From positions 62,001 through 126,000 of the forward strand of contig JADKHG010000005.1 of assembly GCA_016721875.1 (NCBI GenBank): a stretch of 64,000 nt of DNA. Direction: 5' to 3'. Shown piece by piece: positions 18,465 to 27,634 of this stretch. The position numbers were made by a program, and so were the translations under genes. The stretch is from Sphingomonadales bacterium. Lineage in GTDB: Bacteria > Pseudomonadota > Alphaproteobacteria > Sphingomonadales > Sphingomonadaceae. The notes under the pieces are model-generated. The model searched no databases and was not told the origin of the DNA. It saw only the letters and a list, made by a program, of their open reading frames with translations. How positions within the stretch are numbered: the stretch's first letter is position 1; every line of letters begins with the position of its first letter.

Positions 18465-20674
18465 ATGCGTTTGTCGTTTCTGCTTGGCGCTGCTGCCATG
18501 AGCTTGTCGGTGCCCGCAATGGCCGCCACCGATGCGGCGGCAACGGCGGAGGTCGCCGCCACCCTCACCTATCCCGAAACCCACACCGTCGATGTGGTCG
18601 AGGAGCAGTTCGGCGTGAAAGTCGCTGATCCCTATCGCTGGCTGGAAGATGATGTCCGCACCAGCAAGGAAGTCGTCGGCTGGGTCGAGGCGCAAAAGGC
18701 AGTGACAGCCCCCTATCTGGCGGCCCTCCCCGGTCGCGATGCGCTCGCCGCGCGGATGAAGGCGCTCTATGATTATGAACGCTTCAGCCTGCCGGTGAAG
18801 GCCGGGGGGCATTATTTCTTCACCAAGAATGACGGGCTGCAAAACCAGTCGCCGCTTTATGTGCGCAAGGGGCTGAAGGGTAAGGACCGCATTCTGATTG
18901 ACCCCAATGGCTGGGCAAAGGACGGTGCGACCGCGCTCGACGCATGGGAACCTTCGCCCAATGGCAAGCTGATTGCCTATACTGTTCAGGATGGCGGATC
19001 GGATTGGCGCACAATTAAGGTGATCGATGTGAAGACCGGTAAGCCGGTTGGTGAACCGATCGCATGGGCCAAATTCACCAACCTCGCCTGGGTCGGCAAT
19101 GAGGGCTTTCTCTATTCGCGTTTTGCCGAGCCGGAAAAGGGCAAGGAATTTCAGGCACTCAACGAAAATCAAACACTCTATTTCCACCGCATCGGCACAG
19201 CGCAGAGCGAGGACAAGGCGGTTTATGCGACCCCCGACAGGCCTTGGGCCACAGCGCACAGGTAACGCATGACGGCCGCTGGGTCGTGATTACCAGTGCG
19301 GAGGGGACGGAGATGAGCTGAATGTCATTGAGCTTGCATCTGATGACGCTCGCGGCAAAAACGGAATGGAAGGTGCCAAGTTGGTTCCAGGCTTAGATCA
19401 TGACTGGCAGCTGATCGAGGGCATGGGTGACACGCTATATTTTGTGACCAACAAGGATGCGCCTAAACTGAGGGTCGTAAGTATCGATCTCAATCCCCCC
19501 TTGTATAAATGCAATGATGGTGTGGCCCATTATGAAGTGGATTGCAGCGATCCTGTCGAGTTTAAGGAAGTCATCCCCGAACGCGAGGAAACACTCTCCC
19601 GCGCGCAGATTGTCGGCAACCGGCTGGTGTTGTCCTATCTGAAAGATGCCGCCACGATAGCCGAAATGGTCAGCCTTGATGGGCAGCCGGTCAAAAAGAT
19701 CGAACTCAATGCCATCGGCACCGCGAGCGGTTTTTCAGGCAAGCCAGGCGATCCTGAAACCTTTTTTTCCTTCTCCAGCTTCAATCAGCCGGGGGCGGTG
19801 TACCGCTTTGACAGTGCCACCGGGAAAAGCACCGTCTTTGCGCAACCCAAGCTGAGTTTCGATCCCGCACAGATTGCGATCACCCAGCATTTCTATCCGT
19901 CAAAGGATGGCACCAAAATCCCGATGTTCGTCGTCCACAAAAAAAGACCTCGACCTGTCGAAAGGCGCGCCGACCATCCTTTATGGCTATGGCGGTTTCA
20001 ACCTGTCGCAACTCCCCGCTTATCAACCCAAGCGGATGGCGTGGATCCAGTCTGGCGGGGTGTTCGTCCTTGCCAATATCCGAGGCGGTGGCGAATATGG
20101 CAAGCCATGGCATGATGCCGGGCGTTTGCTGAACAAACAGAATGTCTTCGACGATTTCATCGCGGCGGGCGAATATCTGATCGCCAAGGGGATCAGCGCC
20201 AAGGGCAAGCTAGCGATTGACGGACGCTCGAACGGCGGGCTGCTGGTCGGCGCAGTGCTGAACCAGCGGCCAGACCTGTTCGCGGCAGGCCATGCGGCGG
20301 TGGGCGTGATGGACATGCTGCGCTTCGATCGCTTCACTGCCGGACGTTATTGGACCGACGATTATGGCTCTCCGTCCGATGAGCGCGATTTCAAGAATCT
20401 GCTGACCTATTCGCCCTATCACAACATCAAAAACGGCGTCGATTACCCAGCGCTGATCGTCTCGACTGCCGACACCGACGACCGCGTCGTTCCCGGCCAC
20501 AGCTTCAAATATATATCCCGGTTACAGGCGGCCGACGTTGGGCCGAAACCCCACATCATCCGCATCGAAAGCCGCGCAGGCCACGGCACCGGAAAACCGA
20601 CCGACAAGGAAATCGAAGAATATAGTGACATCTTCGCGTTTCTTGCGAAATGGACGGGGTTGGATTTGAAATGA
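18465..20674 (+). CDS. Secreted prolyl oligopeptidase (S9 family serine peptidase), frameshifted
   Basis: The protein cleaves short peptides after proline. It starts with a signal peptide (LLGAAAMSLSVPAMA, cut before ATD), so it is exported. The family N-terminus is PYRWLEDDVRTSKEVVGWVE, and the propeller follows. The catalytic domain has the Ser in DGRSNGGLLVGAV, the Asp in TADTDDRVVPGHS, and the His in RAGHGTG. Three breaks are visible: near 19235-19245, at GG 19309-19310 (one G short), and at the A run 19939-19945, where seven A are present and six fit. I chose ATG 18465 because of the signal peptide and the upstream GAGAGAGG. Total about 735 residues. Confidence 0.9.
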
Positions 20675-21327
20675 GCGAGACAGGACAATGGCAACCCCGC
20701 CCCTCAGGTTGGTGGGATCGGGTGATGGTTCCCAAGCTGATCGGCTGTGCCTGTGCGCAGCCGCAGATCATGAAGTCGCGCAGCAAGATTGTGCCGCAAG
20801 CGGACGGCGATGTGTTCGAGCTGGGGTGCGGCGGCGGGATCAATATGGAGTTTTATGATTCCGCTCGGATCAAAAGCTATTCGGGGCTCGATCCCTCGCC
20901 CGCCCTGCTCGACCGGTCGCGCGCGGCGGCGCAGGCCAAAGGAATGGCAGCCGATATTCGTGGCGGGATAGGCGAAGCCATGCCCTTTGGCGATGCCAGC
21001 TTCGACACCGTGGTCTGCACCTTCACGCTGTGCTCGGTCGATCAGCAGCGGCAGGTCCTGTCCGAAATGCGCCGTGTGTTGCGCCCCGGTGGCAAAGTCT
21101 TGTTCCTCGAACATGGCCGCGCGCCCGATGCGTCGGTGCAAAAATGGCAGCGCAGGATTGAGCCGATATGGAAGCGCATCGGCGGCGGCTGCCACCTGAC
21201 CCGCCCGATCAGCAGTGCCTATGAGGCGGCAGGTTTTGAGCTGACCCGCGTCGATGAAGGCTATATGCCCAAATCGCCGCGCCCGTTTAGCTGGAACGAA
21301 TGGGGCGTGGCGCGGTTGGCAGGCTGA
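20671..21327 (+). CDS. Class I SAM-dependent methyltransferase
   Basis: The 218-residue protein has the SAM-binding motif I VFELGCGGGINM, the acidic GLDPSPALLDRS, the motif FDTVVCTFTLCSV and LRPGGKVLFLEHG, as in methyltransferases of the UbiE/METTL7-like group. The substrate is unknown. The ATG at 20671 overlaps the stop of the peptidase gene (ATGA) and the TGA at 21325 overlaps the start of the lipid kinase (TGATG), so three genes are translationally coupled. A longer start at 20650 would run into the peptidase. Confidence 0.85.
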   Translation: MSETGQWQPRPSGWWDRVMVPKLIGCACAQPQIMKSRSKIVPQADGDVFELGCGGGINMEFYDSARIKSYSGLDPSPALLDRSRAAAQAKGMAADIRGGIGEAMPFGDASFDTVVCTFTLCSVDQQRQVLSEMRRVLRPGGKVLFLEHGRAPDASVQKWQRRIEPIWKRIGGGCHLTRPISSAYEAAGFELTRVDEGYMPKSPRPFSWNEWGVARLAG

Positions 21328-22229
21328 TGCTGAAAGAGGGGGCGGTCAACACAATCGAGATCCGTGGAAGCACGATCCAATCGCGGTCGACGGTGCTGAT
21401 TGTCTCAAACCCGGAATCGGGCGGTCACGACACGGCACTGCTCGGTGGACTTGCCACAGCCTATGGGGCGCAGGGATTTGCCGTGCGTTTTGGCGAAAGC
21501 TCACCGCACGACAAGCCAGACCTGTCCCAGCATTTCGACCGTCTGTGCATAGCCGCCGGCGACGGCACAATCCGCCATGTGCTGGCGCAGCTTTCGATGA
21601 CAGAAAAGCAAGTCCCGGTCGATTTCTATCCGGCGGGGACGATCAACCTCGCAGCGCGCGAGCGGAATATGCTGCGAAATCCCAGCCGCTTTGTCTCGGC
21701 CTCGCTCAAACGCGAAGCCAAACCGCTTTATCTCGCCAGCCTCAACGACACGCATTTTGTCGTTTGCGCCAGCGTTTCTCCCGATGCCCGCGCGGTGGCG
21801 GCGGTTTCGCCAGAGCTGAAAAAGAGAATCGGCCGTTTTGCCTATGCGGTCGCAATGCTCAAAATGCTGGCGCATTGGCAGCGCCCTGCCCTGTCGATCG
21901 CGATCGATGACTCGCCCTACTTCGCCGAAGCGGTCTATGTTGCGAAGGGGCGGTTCTACGCCGGCCCGTGGAGCTTTGCCCCCGAGGCGCGTATCGACGT
22001 TCCGCTCTTGCATGTGGTGATGCTGAAACAAGCAAGGCGACGGGATTTTGTTGCCTTCATATTGGCGACGCTGACCGGACGCGCCAACCGGCTTTCCAAT
22101 GTGCAGATTGTGACCGGAAAAAGAGTGAATATCACCTCTAACAGCGCGCAACTGGTTCAGGCAGATGGCGATATTGCATCGGCTTTACCCGCCGAAATTG
22201 CGATAATGCCCGGTTCACTTTCGGGATAA
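21327..22229 (+). CDS. Diacylglycerol kinase catalytic-domain lipid kinase
   Basis: The protein belongs to the DAGK/sphingosine kinase fold family, which phosphorylates lipid alcohols with ATP. Motifs are VLIVSNPESGGHDT, the nucleotide loop AAGDGTIRHVLAQL, and DFYPAGTINLAAR. The C-terminal half carries the usual beta-sandwich residues (YVAKGRFYAGPWSF) of YegS-like enzymes. Length is about 300 residues. In sphingolipid-containing sphingomonads the substrate could be a long-chain base or diacylglycerol; the sequence alone does not decide. ATG 21327 is chosen for its coupling to the upstream stop. Confidence 0.8.
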   Translation: MLKEGAVNTIEIRGSTIQSRSTVLIVSNPESGGHDTALLGGLATAYGAQGFAVRFGESSPHDKPDLSQHFDRLCIAAGDGTIRHVLAQLSMTEKQVPVDFYPAGTINLAARERNMLRNPSRFVSASLKREAKPLYLASLNDTHFVVCASVSPDARAVAAVSPELKKRIGRFAYAVAMLKMLAHWQRPALSIAIDDSPYFAEAVYVAKGRFYAGPWSFAPEARIDVPLLHVVMLKQARRRDFVAFILATLTGRANRLSNVQIVTGKRVNITSNSAQLVQADGDIASALPAEIAIMPGSLSG

Positions 22230-22392
22230 AGCGCCAATTTCTGCGACTTTCCTTAGATTTTTCTCTGTTCATCTAAATAGCCATTTTCCTGAACGGCTGC
22301 TGACAAGTCAGTTCAGCCAGCGCTCAAAACGAATCACCTAGAAAGACCTTCGACGGCAGGAATTATCCCAGCCGCCGCGAAGGAGAAGTAAG

Positions 22393-22968
22393 ATGACGTT
22401 TTTGACCAAGAGCCTGCTCAGCGCCGGTGCCGCAGCTGCGGCCCTGGTCAGTGTTGCCGCCCCGGCCCAGGCACGTGGACGTGACGACGACAAGATCAGC
22501 GCGGGTGAAGTGATTGCAGGCGCCGTAATATTGGGTGGTATCGCCGCCGTTCTGGCATCAAGCAACGACCGCGACAGCAACTATCGCGGCAATGGCTATG
22601 ACGATGATTATTCGCGCCGTGGCCGTGGCAATGATGATTATGGCCGTGGCTATGACTATCGCCAGCATGGCGGCAGCCGCCAGGCCGTGAACATGTGCAT
22701 TAACGCCGCTGAAAACTGGGCCGGTCGTTACAGCCGCTCGGATGTGACCGAAGTGCAGGACATCGACCGCACCCGTTACGGGTATAAGGTGACTGGCAAG
22801 ATCGTTGTCCGTGACGGATGGCGCGGTCGCGAACAGCGCAACGGACGCTATGATCGCGGATATAATAATGGCTACAACCGTGGCTACGACAAGGGCCGGT
22901 TCACCTGCTATGTCGAACGCGGACGGGTTGTCGATGTCAATTATCGTGGGCTGGACCAGTGGCGCTAA
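22393..22968 (+). CDS. Secreted Gly/Arg/Tyr-rich protein with two conserved cysteines (paralog of 23074)
   Basis: A 191-residue protein with a signal peptide (SLLSAGAAAAALVSVAAPAQA). After the cut comes a short hydrophobic glycine-rich segment (GEVIAGAVILGGIAAVLASS), then a disordered region rich in R, G, D and Y. The C-terminal domain has Cys in AVNMCINAAENW and in FTCYVERGRVVDVNY. The order is the same as in the next gene, so the two are paralogs. GAAGGAGAAG precedes the start. Function unknown; periplasmic or surface location is likely. Confidence 0.75.
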   Translation: MTFLTKSLLSAGAAAAALVSVAAPAQARGRDDDKISAGEVIAGAVILGGIAAVLASSNDRDSNYRGNGYDDDYSRRGRGNDDYGRGYDYRQHGGSRQAVNMCINAAENWAGRYSRSDVTEVQDIDRTRYGYKVTGKIVVRDGWRGREQRNGRYDRGYNNGYNRGYDKGRFTCYVERGRVVDVNYRGLDQWR

Positions 22969-23073
22969 AGCGCGGCTGAAATAGCCAAAGCGGACGGTTC
23001 AGCTTGCAGACAGGCTGGACCGTCCACCATTTTAAAATCAGGGGTGATACCCCTCCGCTTCAGGAGGTTTCAA

Positions 23074-23604
23074 ATGACAAAATTACACAAATCGGTACTG
23101 CTCGGTGGTTTGACCGCGATGCTGCTATCCACACCATTGCCCGCATTGGCGGCTCCGTCCTTTGGCGGACATGGTGCCACAATAAAGGGGGCTCCGGTTC
23201 TGTCTGGCACCGCCGAAGGTCGGCGTCGCCATTGGGGCCATCGAGACCGGATTGACGGCGGCGACATCCTCGCCGGTATCGGTATTTTGGCGGGCATCGC
23301 GATTATTGCCGGTGCCGCCAGCGAATCGAACAAACGCGATCGCGAAGTCGAACCACGCTACCGCGATTATGACAATGGTCCCGCTCCTGCGCCAGCCTTT
23401 GGCGGCAATGATGTCGGTACTGCCGTTTCATCCTGCACCGATGCCGCCGAACGCAGTTCCAATGGCCGGGTGGACGAAATCCGTTCGGTAACCCGCGAAG
23501 GCAATAGCTGGCGCGTTGATGGTGAAATCGGCAACGATGCCTTCACCTGCAGCGCAACCAATGGTCGTGTTGACTATATCCGGATTAATGGCCGCGATAT
23601 TTGA
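23074..23604 (+). CDS. Secreted protein with two conserved cysteines (paralog of 22393)
   Basis: The start at 23074 is fixed by AGGAGG seven bases before ATG. The 176-residue product has a signal peptide (LGGLTAMLLSTPLPALA), a hydrophobic glycine-rich stretch (DILAGIGILAGIAIIAGAAS), a charged linker, and a C-terminal domain with AVSSCTDAAERSS and FTCSATNGRVDYIRINGRD. These match the neighbour's AVNMC and FTCYVERGRVVDVNYRG, so the pair arose by duplication. No family with known function is recognised. A terminator follows. Confidence 0.75.
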   Translation: MTKLHKSVLLGGLTAMLLSTPLPALAAPSFGGHGATIKGAPVLSGTAEGRRRHWGHRDRIDGGDILAGIGILAGIAIIAGAASESNKRDREVEPRYRDYDNGPAPAPAFGGNDVGTAVSSCTDAAERSSNGRVDEIRSVTREGNSWRVDGEIGNDAFTCSATNGRVDYIRINGRDI

Positions 23605-23625
23605 TCGACCCTAATGCGAATTGAA

Positions 23626-23662
23626 TAGGGCGGCGACCACTTGGTCTGCCGCCCTTTTTTTA
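23626..23662. terminator. Intrinsic terminator between the secreted-protein pair and cysH
   Basis: The sequence AGGGCGGC...GACCACTTGGTC...GCCGCCCT folds into a long hairpin, followed by TTTTTTT. It lies 22 bp after the plus-strand gene and 5 bp before the stop of convergent cysH, so it could end both transcripts, though the T tract favours the plus strand. Confidence 0.8.
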
Positions 23663-23666
23663 AATA

Positions 23667-24436
23667 TCAGAAAATAGGATCGAAGGCGCCATTGTCATCA
23701 GCATCGGGCACAGCCTGATGGATACCGCATTCGGTCTTGTCCCAACCCTTCCAGCGACCAGAGCGCGGGTCTTCGCCGGGGGCAACCTTGCTGGTGCAGG
23801 GGGAGCAGCCGATGGACGGATAGCCTTGTTCGACCAACGGATGCGCCGGCAGGTCATGCTCCGCCACATAGGCGTCGAGCCGCGCCTTGTCCCAATCGGC
23901 AAGTGGATTGACCTTTAACCACCCTTCCTCAATTTCGAAACGCGGCAGGGCGTTGCGCGTCTTGGACTGGAACGCCTTGCGCCCGGTGAACTGGGCGTCA
24001 AATCCTGCCAGCGCCTGCTTTAGCGGCAGCACCTTGCGAATTTCGCAACAACCCTCGGGATCATAGGACCAGCGAAGGCCGTTTTCGTCCTTTGCGCCAG
24101 CAATTCGGTATCCGGCGTCAGGTCGCGCAAGTCTTTCAGTTTCAGCCGATCACGCAACGCGTCGCGGTACGCCAGCGTTTCAGGAAAATGTTTGCCCGTT
24201 TGCAGAAACAGCACAGGCACAGTCCGATCAATGCTGGCGATCAGGTGCAGCAACACCGCACTCTCTGCGCCAAAGCTGGAGACAATGGCAGCATCGCCCA
24301 ACATATTTTCCTTCAGCAGCACTTCAAGCATCTCGACCGTATCGCGCCCGCGGAACATATTGTTCAGCCGGATGGCATCGGTCTCGCTGTAACGCGGGCC
24401 GGTGTCGATGCGGTCGATGGTGCGGGTTTCAGCCAT
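23667..24436 (-). CDS. cysH: Adenylyl-sulfate (APS-type) reductase CysH, frameshifted
   Basis: CysH reduces activated sulfate to sulfite. The PP-loop SSFGAESAVLLHLIA, the motif FLQTGKHFPETLAYRD and the C-terminal redox motif KTECGIHQ are present. Two Cys pairs, CC before EIRKVLPL and GCSPCTSK, bind a [4Fe-4S] cluster and mark the APS-using form. The frame breaks at about 24091-24096, where one C added on the plus strand restores LLAAKDENGLRWSYDPEGCCE. The start ATG at 24436 overlaps the DUF934 gene by 8 bp. It is the last gene of the cobA-cysI-cysH operon. Confidence 0.92.
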
Positions 24437-24846
24437 GCCGCAACTTCCACACGGGAACAGCGGCATCCGCAGCGCCCTGATAGACATGGTCATAGCGCGC
24501 CAAGGCTGCGTCAACCGCCGCCTGATTCTGGGGGGCTTCCGGCGCGAAACTGTCAAAGCCGCAGCGCTTCATCAGCGGGATTTGATCCACAAGAACATCG
24601 CCCTCGCGCGCGCAGCTCGCCAGTGAAGCCAGCTTCGCGCAAGATCCGCGCTGAAGAATAGCCGCGTCCGTCGCGGAATTTGGGAAAGGCCACCTCAATC
24701 AACGCCAGCCGACCCAGATGCGGGATCAGTGCGCGCGCGTCGTCATCGGGCTCCAGCCGAACGGCAGTGGCGTTCGACTGATCGAGGAAAGCGTCAAGGG
24801 TAACGGCGGGCTCTTCGCCTTCTGCTCCATGCAGATGCTCAACCAT
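24429..24846 (-). CDS. DUF934 domain-containing protein (sulfur assimilation accessory), frameshifted
   Basis: The protein is about 138 residues with LGRLALIEVAFPKFRDGRGY, the segment SARILREAGFTGELR and DVLVDQIPLMKRCGFDSFA, typical of DUF934, a family almost always found beside sulfite reductase. Its biochemical role is unknown. The frame breaks at about 24615-24625 between GELRA and GDVLVDQ. ATG 24846 lies 8 bp inside the cysI end, and the gene overlaps cysH by 8 bp at its own end. Tight overlap supports co-translation in the sulfate-reduction operon. Confidence 0.85.
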
Positions 24847-26467
24847 AAATCGCCTCCTTAAACGGGTCCATGCCAACGCGGCGATAGGTATCGACGAAGC
24901 GTTCGCCGGGTTCGCGCAATTCCTTATACTTGTCGGTCGCGCGTTCGACCGCGTCGACAATGCCATTTTCGTCAAATCCGGGGCCGGTGATCTTGCCGAT
25001 AGAAACATCTTCTGCGCCCGAACCACCAAGCGTCAGCTGGTAGTTTTCGACGCCTTTGCGATCGACCCCAAGGATACCGATATGCCCGGCATGGTGATGC
25101 CCGCAGGCGTTGATGCAGCCAGAGATTTTCAGCTTCAATTCGCCCAGATCGCGCTGCCGTTCGGGGTCGGCAAAGCGTGTTGCGATTTTTTGCGCAACCG
25201 GGATTGAACGGGCGTTGGCTAGGCTGCAATAATCGAGCCCTGGGCAAGCGATAATATCGCTGATCAGGTCAAGATTGGCGTTGGCCAGTTCCGCCGCGTT
25301 CAATGCCTGCCACACCGGGTACAGATCGCGCTTGGCGACATGCGGGAGGACAATGTTTTGCGCATGGGTGACGCGCAGTTCGTCAAAGCTGTACTTCTCG
25401 GCGAGGTCAGCCATGACATCGATTTGCGCGGACGAAGCATCCCCGGGGATGCCGCCAATCGGCTTCAGGCTGATATTGACGATGGCATAACCCGGCTGCT
25501 TGTGCGCTTTCACATTCTGGTCGAGCCAGACCGCGAAATCGGGATCACTGCGGTCGGGTTCAACATCGGGTGCATCGAAAGCGGGCGGTGCGAAATAGGC
25601 GCTGATCCGCTCGAGTTCAGCGAACGGCGGATCGATGCCCAGCGTCTTCACATGGGCAAATTCTTCCGCGACCTGACGGCGATATTCGTCGGCGCCGATT
25701 TCATGTACAAGGATTTTGATCCGCGCCTTGTAGATGTTATCGCGGCGGCCATAGCGGTTATACACGCGCAGGCAGGCCTCGATATAGCTCAGCAGATCGT
25801 CAGCCTTGACGAACGGGTTGATTTCGGGCGCGATCATCGGGGTGCGGCCCATGCCTCCGCCGACAAAGACGCGGGCGCCCAGCACACCATCCTGCTTGAC
25901 CAGTTCCAGCCCGATATCGTGCAGCCGCATCGCGGCGCGGTCTTCGGGACTGGCGATCACCGCGATTTTGAATTTGCGCGGCAGATAGCTGAATTCGGGG
26001 TGGAAAGTGCTCCATTGGCGCAGCAGTTCGGCCCAGGGACGTGGATCGGCGACTTCGTCAGCGGCAGCACCGGCATATTGGTCAGACGAGATATTGCGGA
26101 TGCAATTGCCGCTGGTCTGGATCGCGTGCATCTCGACGCTTGCCAATTCCTCAAGCAAATCGCCGCATTCTTCCAGCTTGATCCAGTTATACTGGATATT
26201 TTGCCGCGTGGTGAAATGGCCGTAATCGCGATCATATTTGCGCGCGATGTGCGCCAGCATCCGCATCTGGCGGCTGTCGAGCGTGCCATAGGGAATGGCA
26301 ACGCGCAGCATATAGGCGTGCAGTTGCAGGTAGAGGCCGTTCATCAGCCGCAGGGGCTTGAACTGGTCCTCGGTCATTTCGCCCGAAAGGCGACGCTTCA
26401 CCTGATCGCGGAAATCGGCAACGCGGGCATCGACAATCGCCTGATCATAATTGTCATATTTATACAT
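24839..26467 (-). CDS. cysI: Nitrite/sulfite reductase hemoprotein, CysI-like
   Basis: The 542-residue enzyme carries siroheme and a [4Fe-4S] cluster and, given its neighbours, reduces sulfite to sulfide. The N-terminal ferredoxin-like half includes YGHFTTRQNIQYNWI. The cluster ligands are in CPGLDYCSLA and GCINACGHHHAGHIG near residues 408 and 450. The sequence is intact. No cysJ flavoprotein is in the window, so electrons probably come from ferredoxin or an unlinked reductase. It starts one base after the DUF2849 stop. Confidence 0.92.
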   Translation of the reverse strand: MYKYDNYDQAIVDARVADFRDQVKRRLSGEMTEDQFKPLRLMNGLYLQLHAYMLRVAIPYGTLDSRQMRMLAHIARKYDRDYGHFTTRQNIQYNWIKLEECGDLLEELASVEMHAIQTSGNCIRNISSDQYAGAAADEVADPRPWAELLRQWSTFHPEFSYLPRKFKIAVIASPEDRAAMRLHDIGLELVKQDGVLGARVFVGGGMGRTPMIAPEINPFVKADDLLSYIEACLRVYNRYGRRDNIYKARIKILVHEIGADEYRRQVAEEFAHVKTLGIDPPFAELERISAYFAPPAFDAPDVEPDRSDPDFAVWLDQNVKAHKQPGYAIVNISLKPIGGIPGDASSAQIDVMADLAEKYSFDELRVTHAQNIVLPHVAKRDLYPVWQALNAAELANANLDLISDIIACPGLDYCSLANARSIPVAQKIATRFADPERQRDLGELKLKISGCINACGHHHAGHIGILGVDRKGVENYQLTLGGSGAEDVSIGKITGPGFDENGIVDAVERATDKYKELREPGERFVDTYRRVGMDPFKEAIYG

Positions 26468-26468
26468 A

Positions 26469-26765
26469 TCAGATCACCCAGTCGCCAGCCGACGGATCGG
26501 CGGGTTTCAATGTCAGGTCAGGACGCACTGTAGGGCCAAGGGCACGGACACGGTCCTTAATATGCGCCGGACGCGGTCCTTCGGGAGTGGCCACAGCTTC
26601 GATGATATAAGGCGCATTCACCCGCCGCGCGCCTTCCTCGGCGTGCAAAATCGCTTCGCCCCCCTCGTCGACATCGACGGCGTCTTCGACATGGTGCGAC
26701 CAGCCTTCTCCAGTCCACCATGTGACAGCGCCCGAGGCGAGGTCATTTCCGGTTAGTAATTTCAC
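26469..26765 (-). CDS. DUF2849 domain-containing protein
   Basis: A 98-residue protein with LTGNDLASGAVTWWTGEGW and EGARRVNAPYIIEAVA, matching DUF2849, an alphaproteobacterial family found between cobA and sulfite reductase genes. It has no membrane segment or catalytic motif. Its start overlaps the cobA stop (ATGA). Function is unknown; genomic context ties it to sulfite reduction. Confidence 0.85.
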   Translation of the reverse strand: MKLLTGNDLASGAVTWWTGEGWSHHVEDAVDVDEGGEAILHAEEGARRVNAPYIIEAVATPEGPRPAHIKDRVRALGPTVRPDLTLKPADPSAGDWVI

Positions 26766-27529
26766 GAGAGGCTCTCCGCTTCTTTTGCAAATGCGCGGAG
26801 CTTGTCCTCCGCATCCGATTTCAACACCACATCGCCGACCGCGATAATCGCGGGCGACTGCACATTTTCCCGTGCGATCATGCCGCCCAGATCGGTCAAT
26901 ATGCTACGCAACGCGCGCGCATTGCTGCGCCCGACCCGTTCGAGCACGGCCACCGGCGTATCGGGGGACAGCCCGTCAGCGATCAGTTTTTCGGAAATAT
27001 CGTCAGCCGTGGCGACACCCATATAGATCACCAGCGTACGGCCCTTGCCAGCAAGCCCCGCCCAATTCTGGTCGGTCAGGCCCTTGCACTGCCCCGCGAC
27101 GAAGGTCACAGCACTGGAGGCATCACGATGCGTCAGCGGCAGCAAAGTCTCTGCGCCACCAGCAATCGCTGCCGAAATGCCGGGAACGACTTCGACCGAC
27201 ACGCCCGCGGCACGGCAAGCCTCGACCTCTTCACCACCGCGCCCGAATATGAAAGGATCGCCGCCCTTCAGCCGCACGACCGCATGGCCAGCAAGTGCTT
27301 CGCGCACCAATATCGCGTTGATCCCGTCCTGCGGAACCGAATGGCGGCTGCGTTGTTTGGCGACCGAAATCATGCAGGCGTCGGTGCGTGCCAGCGCCAG
27401 TACCGCATCATCGACCAAGCCGTCATGCACAATCACGTCCGCCGCGCCAATCAGCCGCGCGGCCTTGACCGTCAGCAAATCGGGATCACCCGGGCCTGCG
27501 CCGACCAGATAGACTTTGCCTTTTTCCAT
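26762..27529 (-). CDS. cobA: Uroporphyrinogen-III C-methyltransferase
   Basis: CobA/SUMT adds two methyl groups to uroporphyrinogen III to form precorrin-2, the precursor of siroheme. The 255-residue protein has VYLVGAGPGDPDLLTVKAA, the segment VVRLKGGDPFIFGRGGEE, and VVPGISAAIAGGAE, all hallmarks. It lacks the CysG N-terminal dehydrogenase/chelatase domain, so siroheme must be completed by another enzyme. As first gene of the operon it supplies the cofactor for the downstream sulfite reductase. Confidence 0.95.
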   Translation of the reverse strand: MEKGKVYLVGAGPGDPDLLTVKAARLIGAADVIVHDGLVDDAVLALARTDACMISVAKQRSRHSVPQDGINAILVREALAGHAVVRLKGGDPFIFGRGGEEVEACRAAGVSVEVVPGISAAIAGGAETLLPLTHRDASSAVTFVAGQCKGLTDQNWAGLAGKGRTLVIYMGVATADDISEKLIADGLSPDTPVAVLERVGRSNARALRSILTDLGGMIARENVQSPAIIAVGDVVLKSDAEDKLRAFAKEAESLS

Positions 27530-27634
27530 GGACGCTAAATGGCAAACGAGGCGACCAAGGCCAAATGAGGATATTTTGCTGCCGCAATAGAGTGGCTTTA
27601 GGCCAACTCCCTTCCCCCAAAAGGAAAAGAGAAA

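Noticed and set aside
18465..20674. Programmed frameshifting in the peptidase gene
   Set aside because: The A7 run looks like a slippery site, but the gene also has two other breaks, and many neighbouring genes show the same kind of run-length change without slippery heptamers.
25340..26533. 397-codon open frame on the plus strand opposite cysI
   Set aside because: It is the antisense shadow of the intact cysI gene, which has cluster ligands and full family similarity. The shadow has no recognisable domain and no ribosome-binding site.
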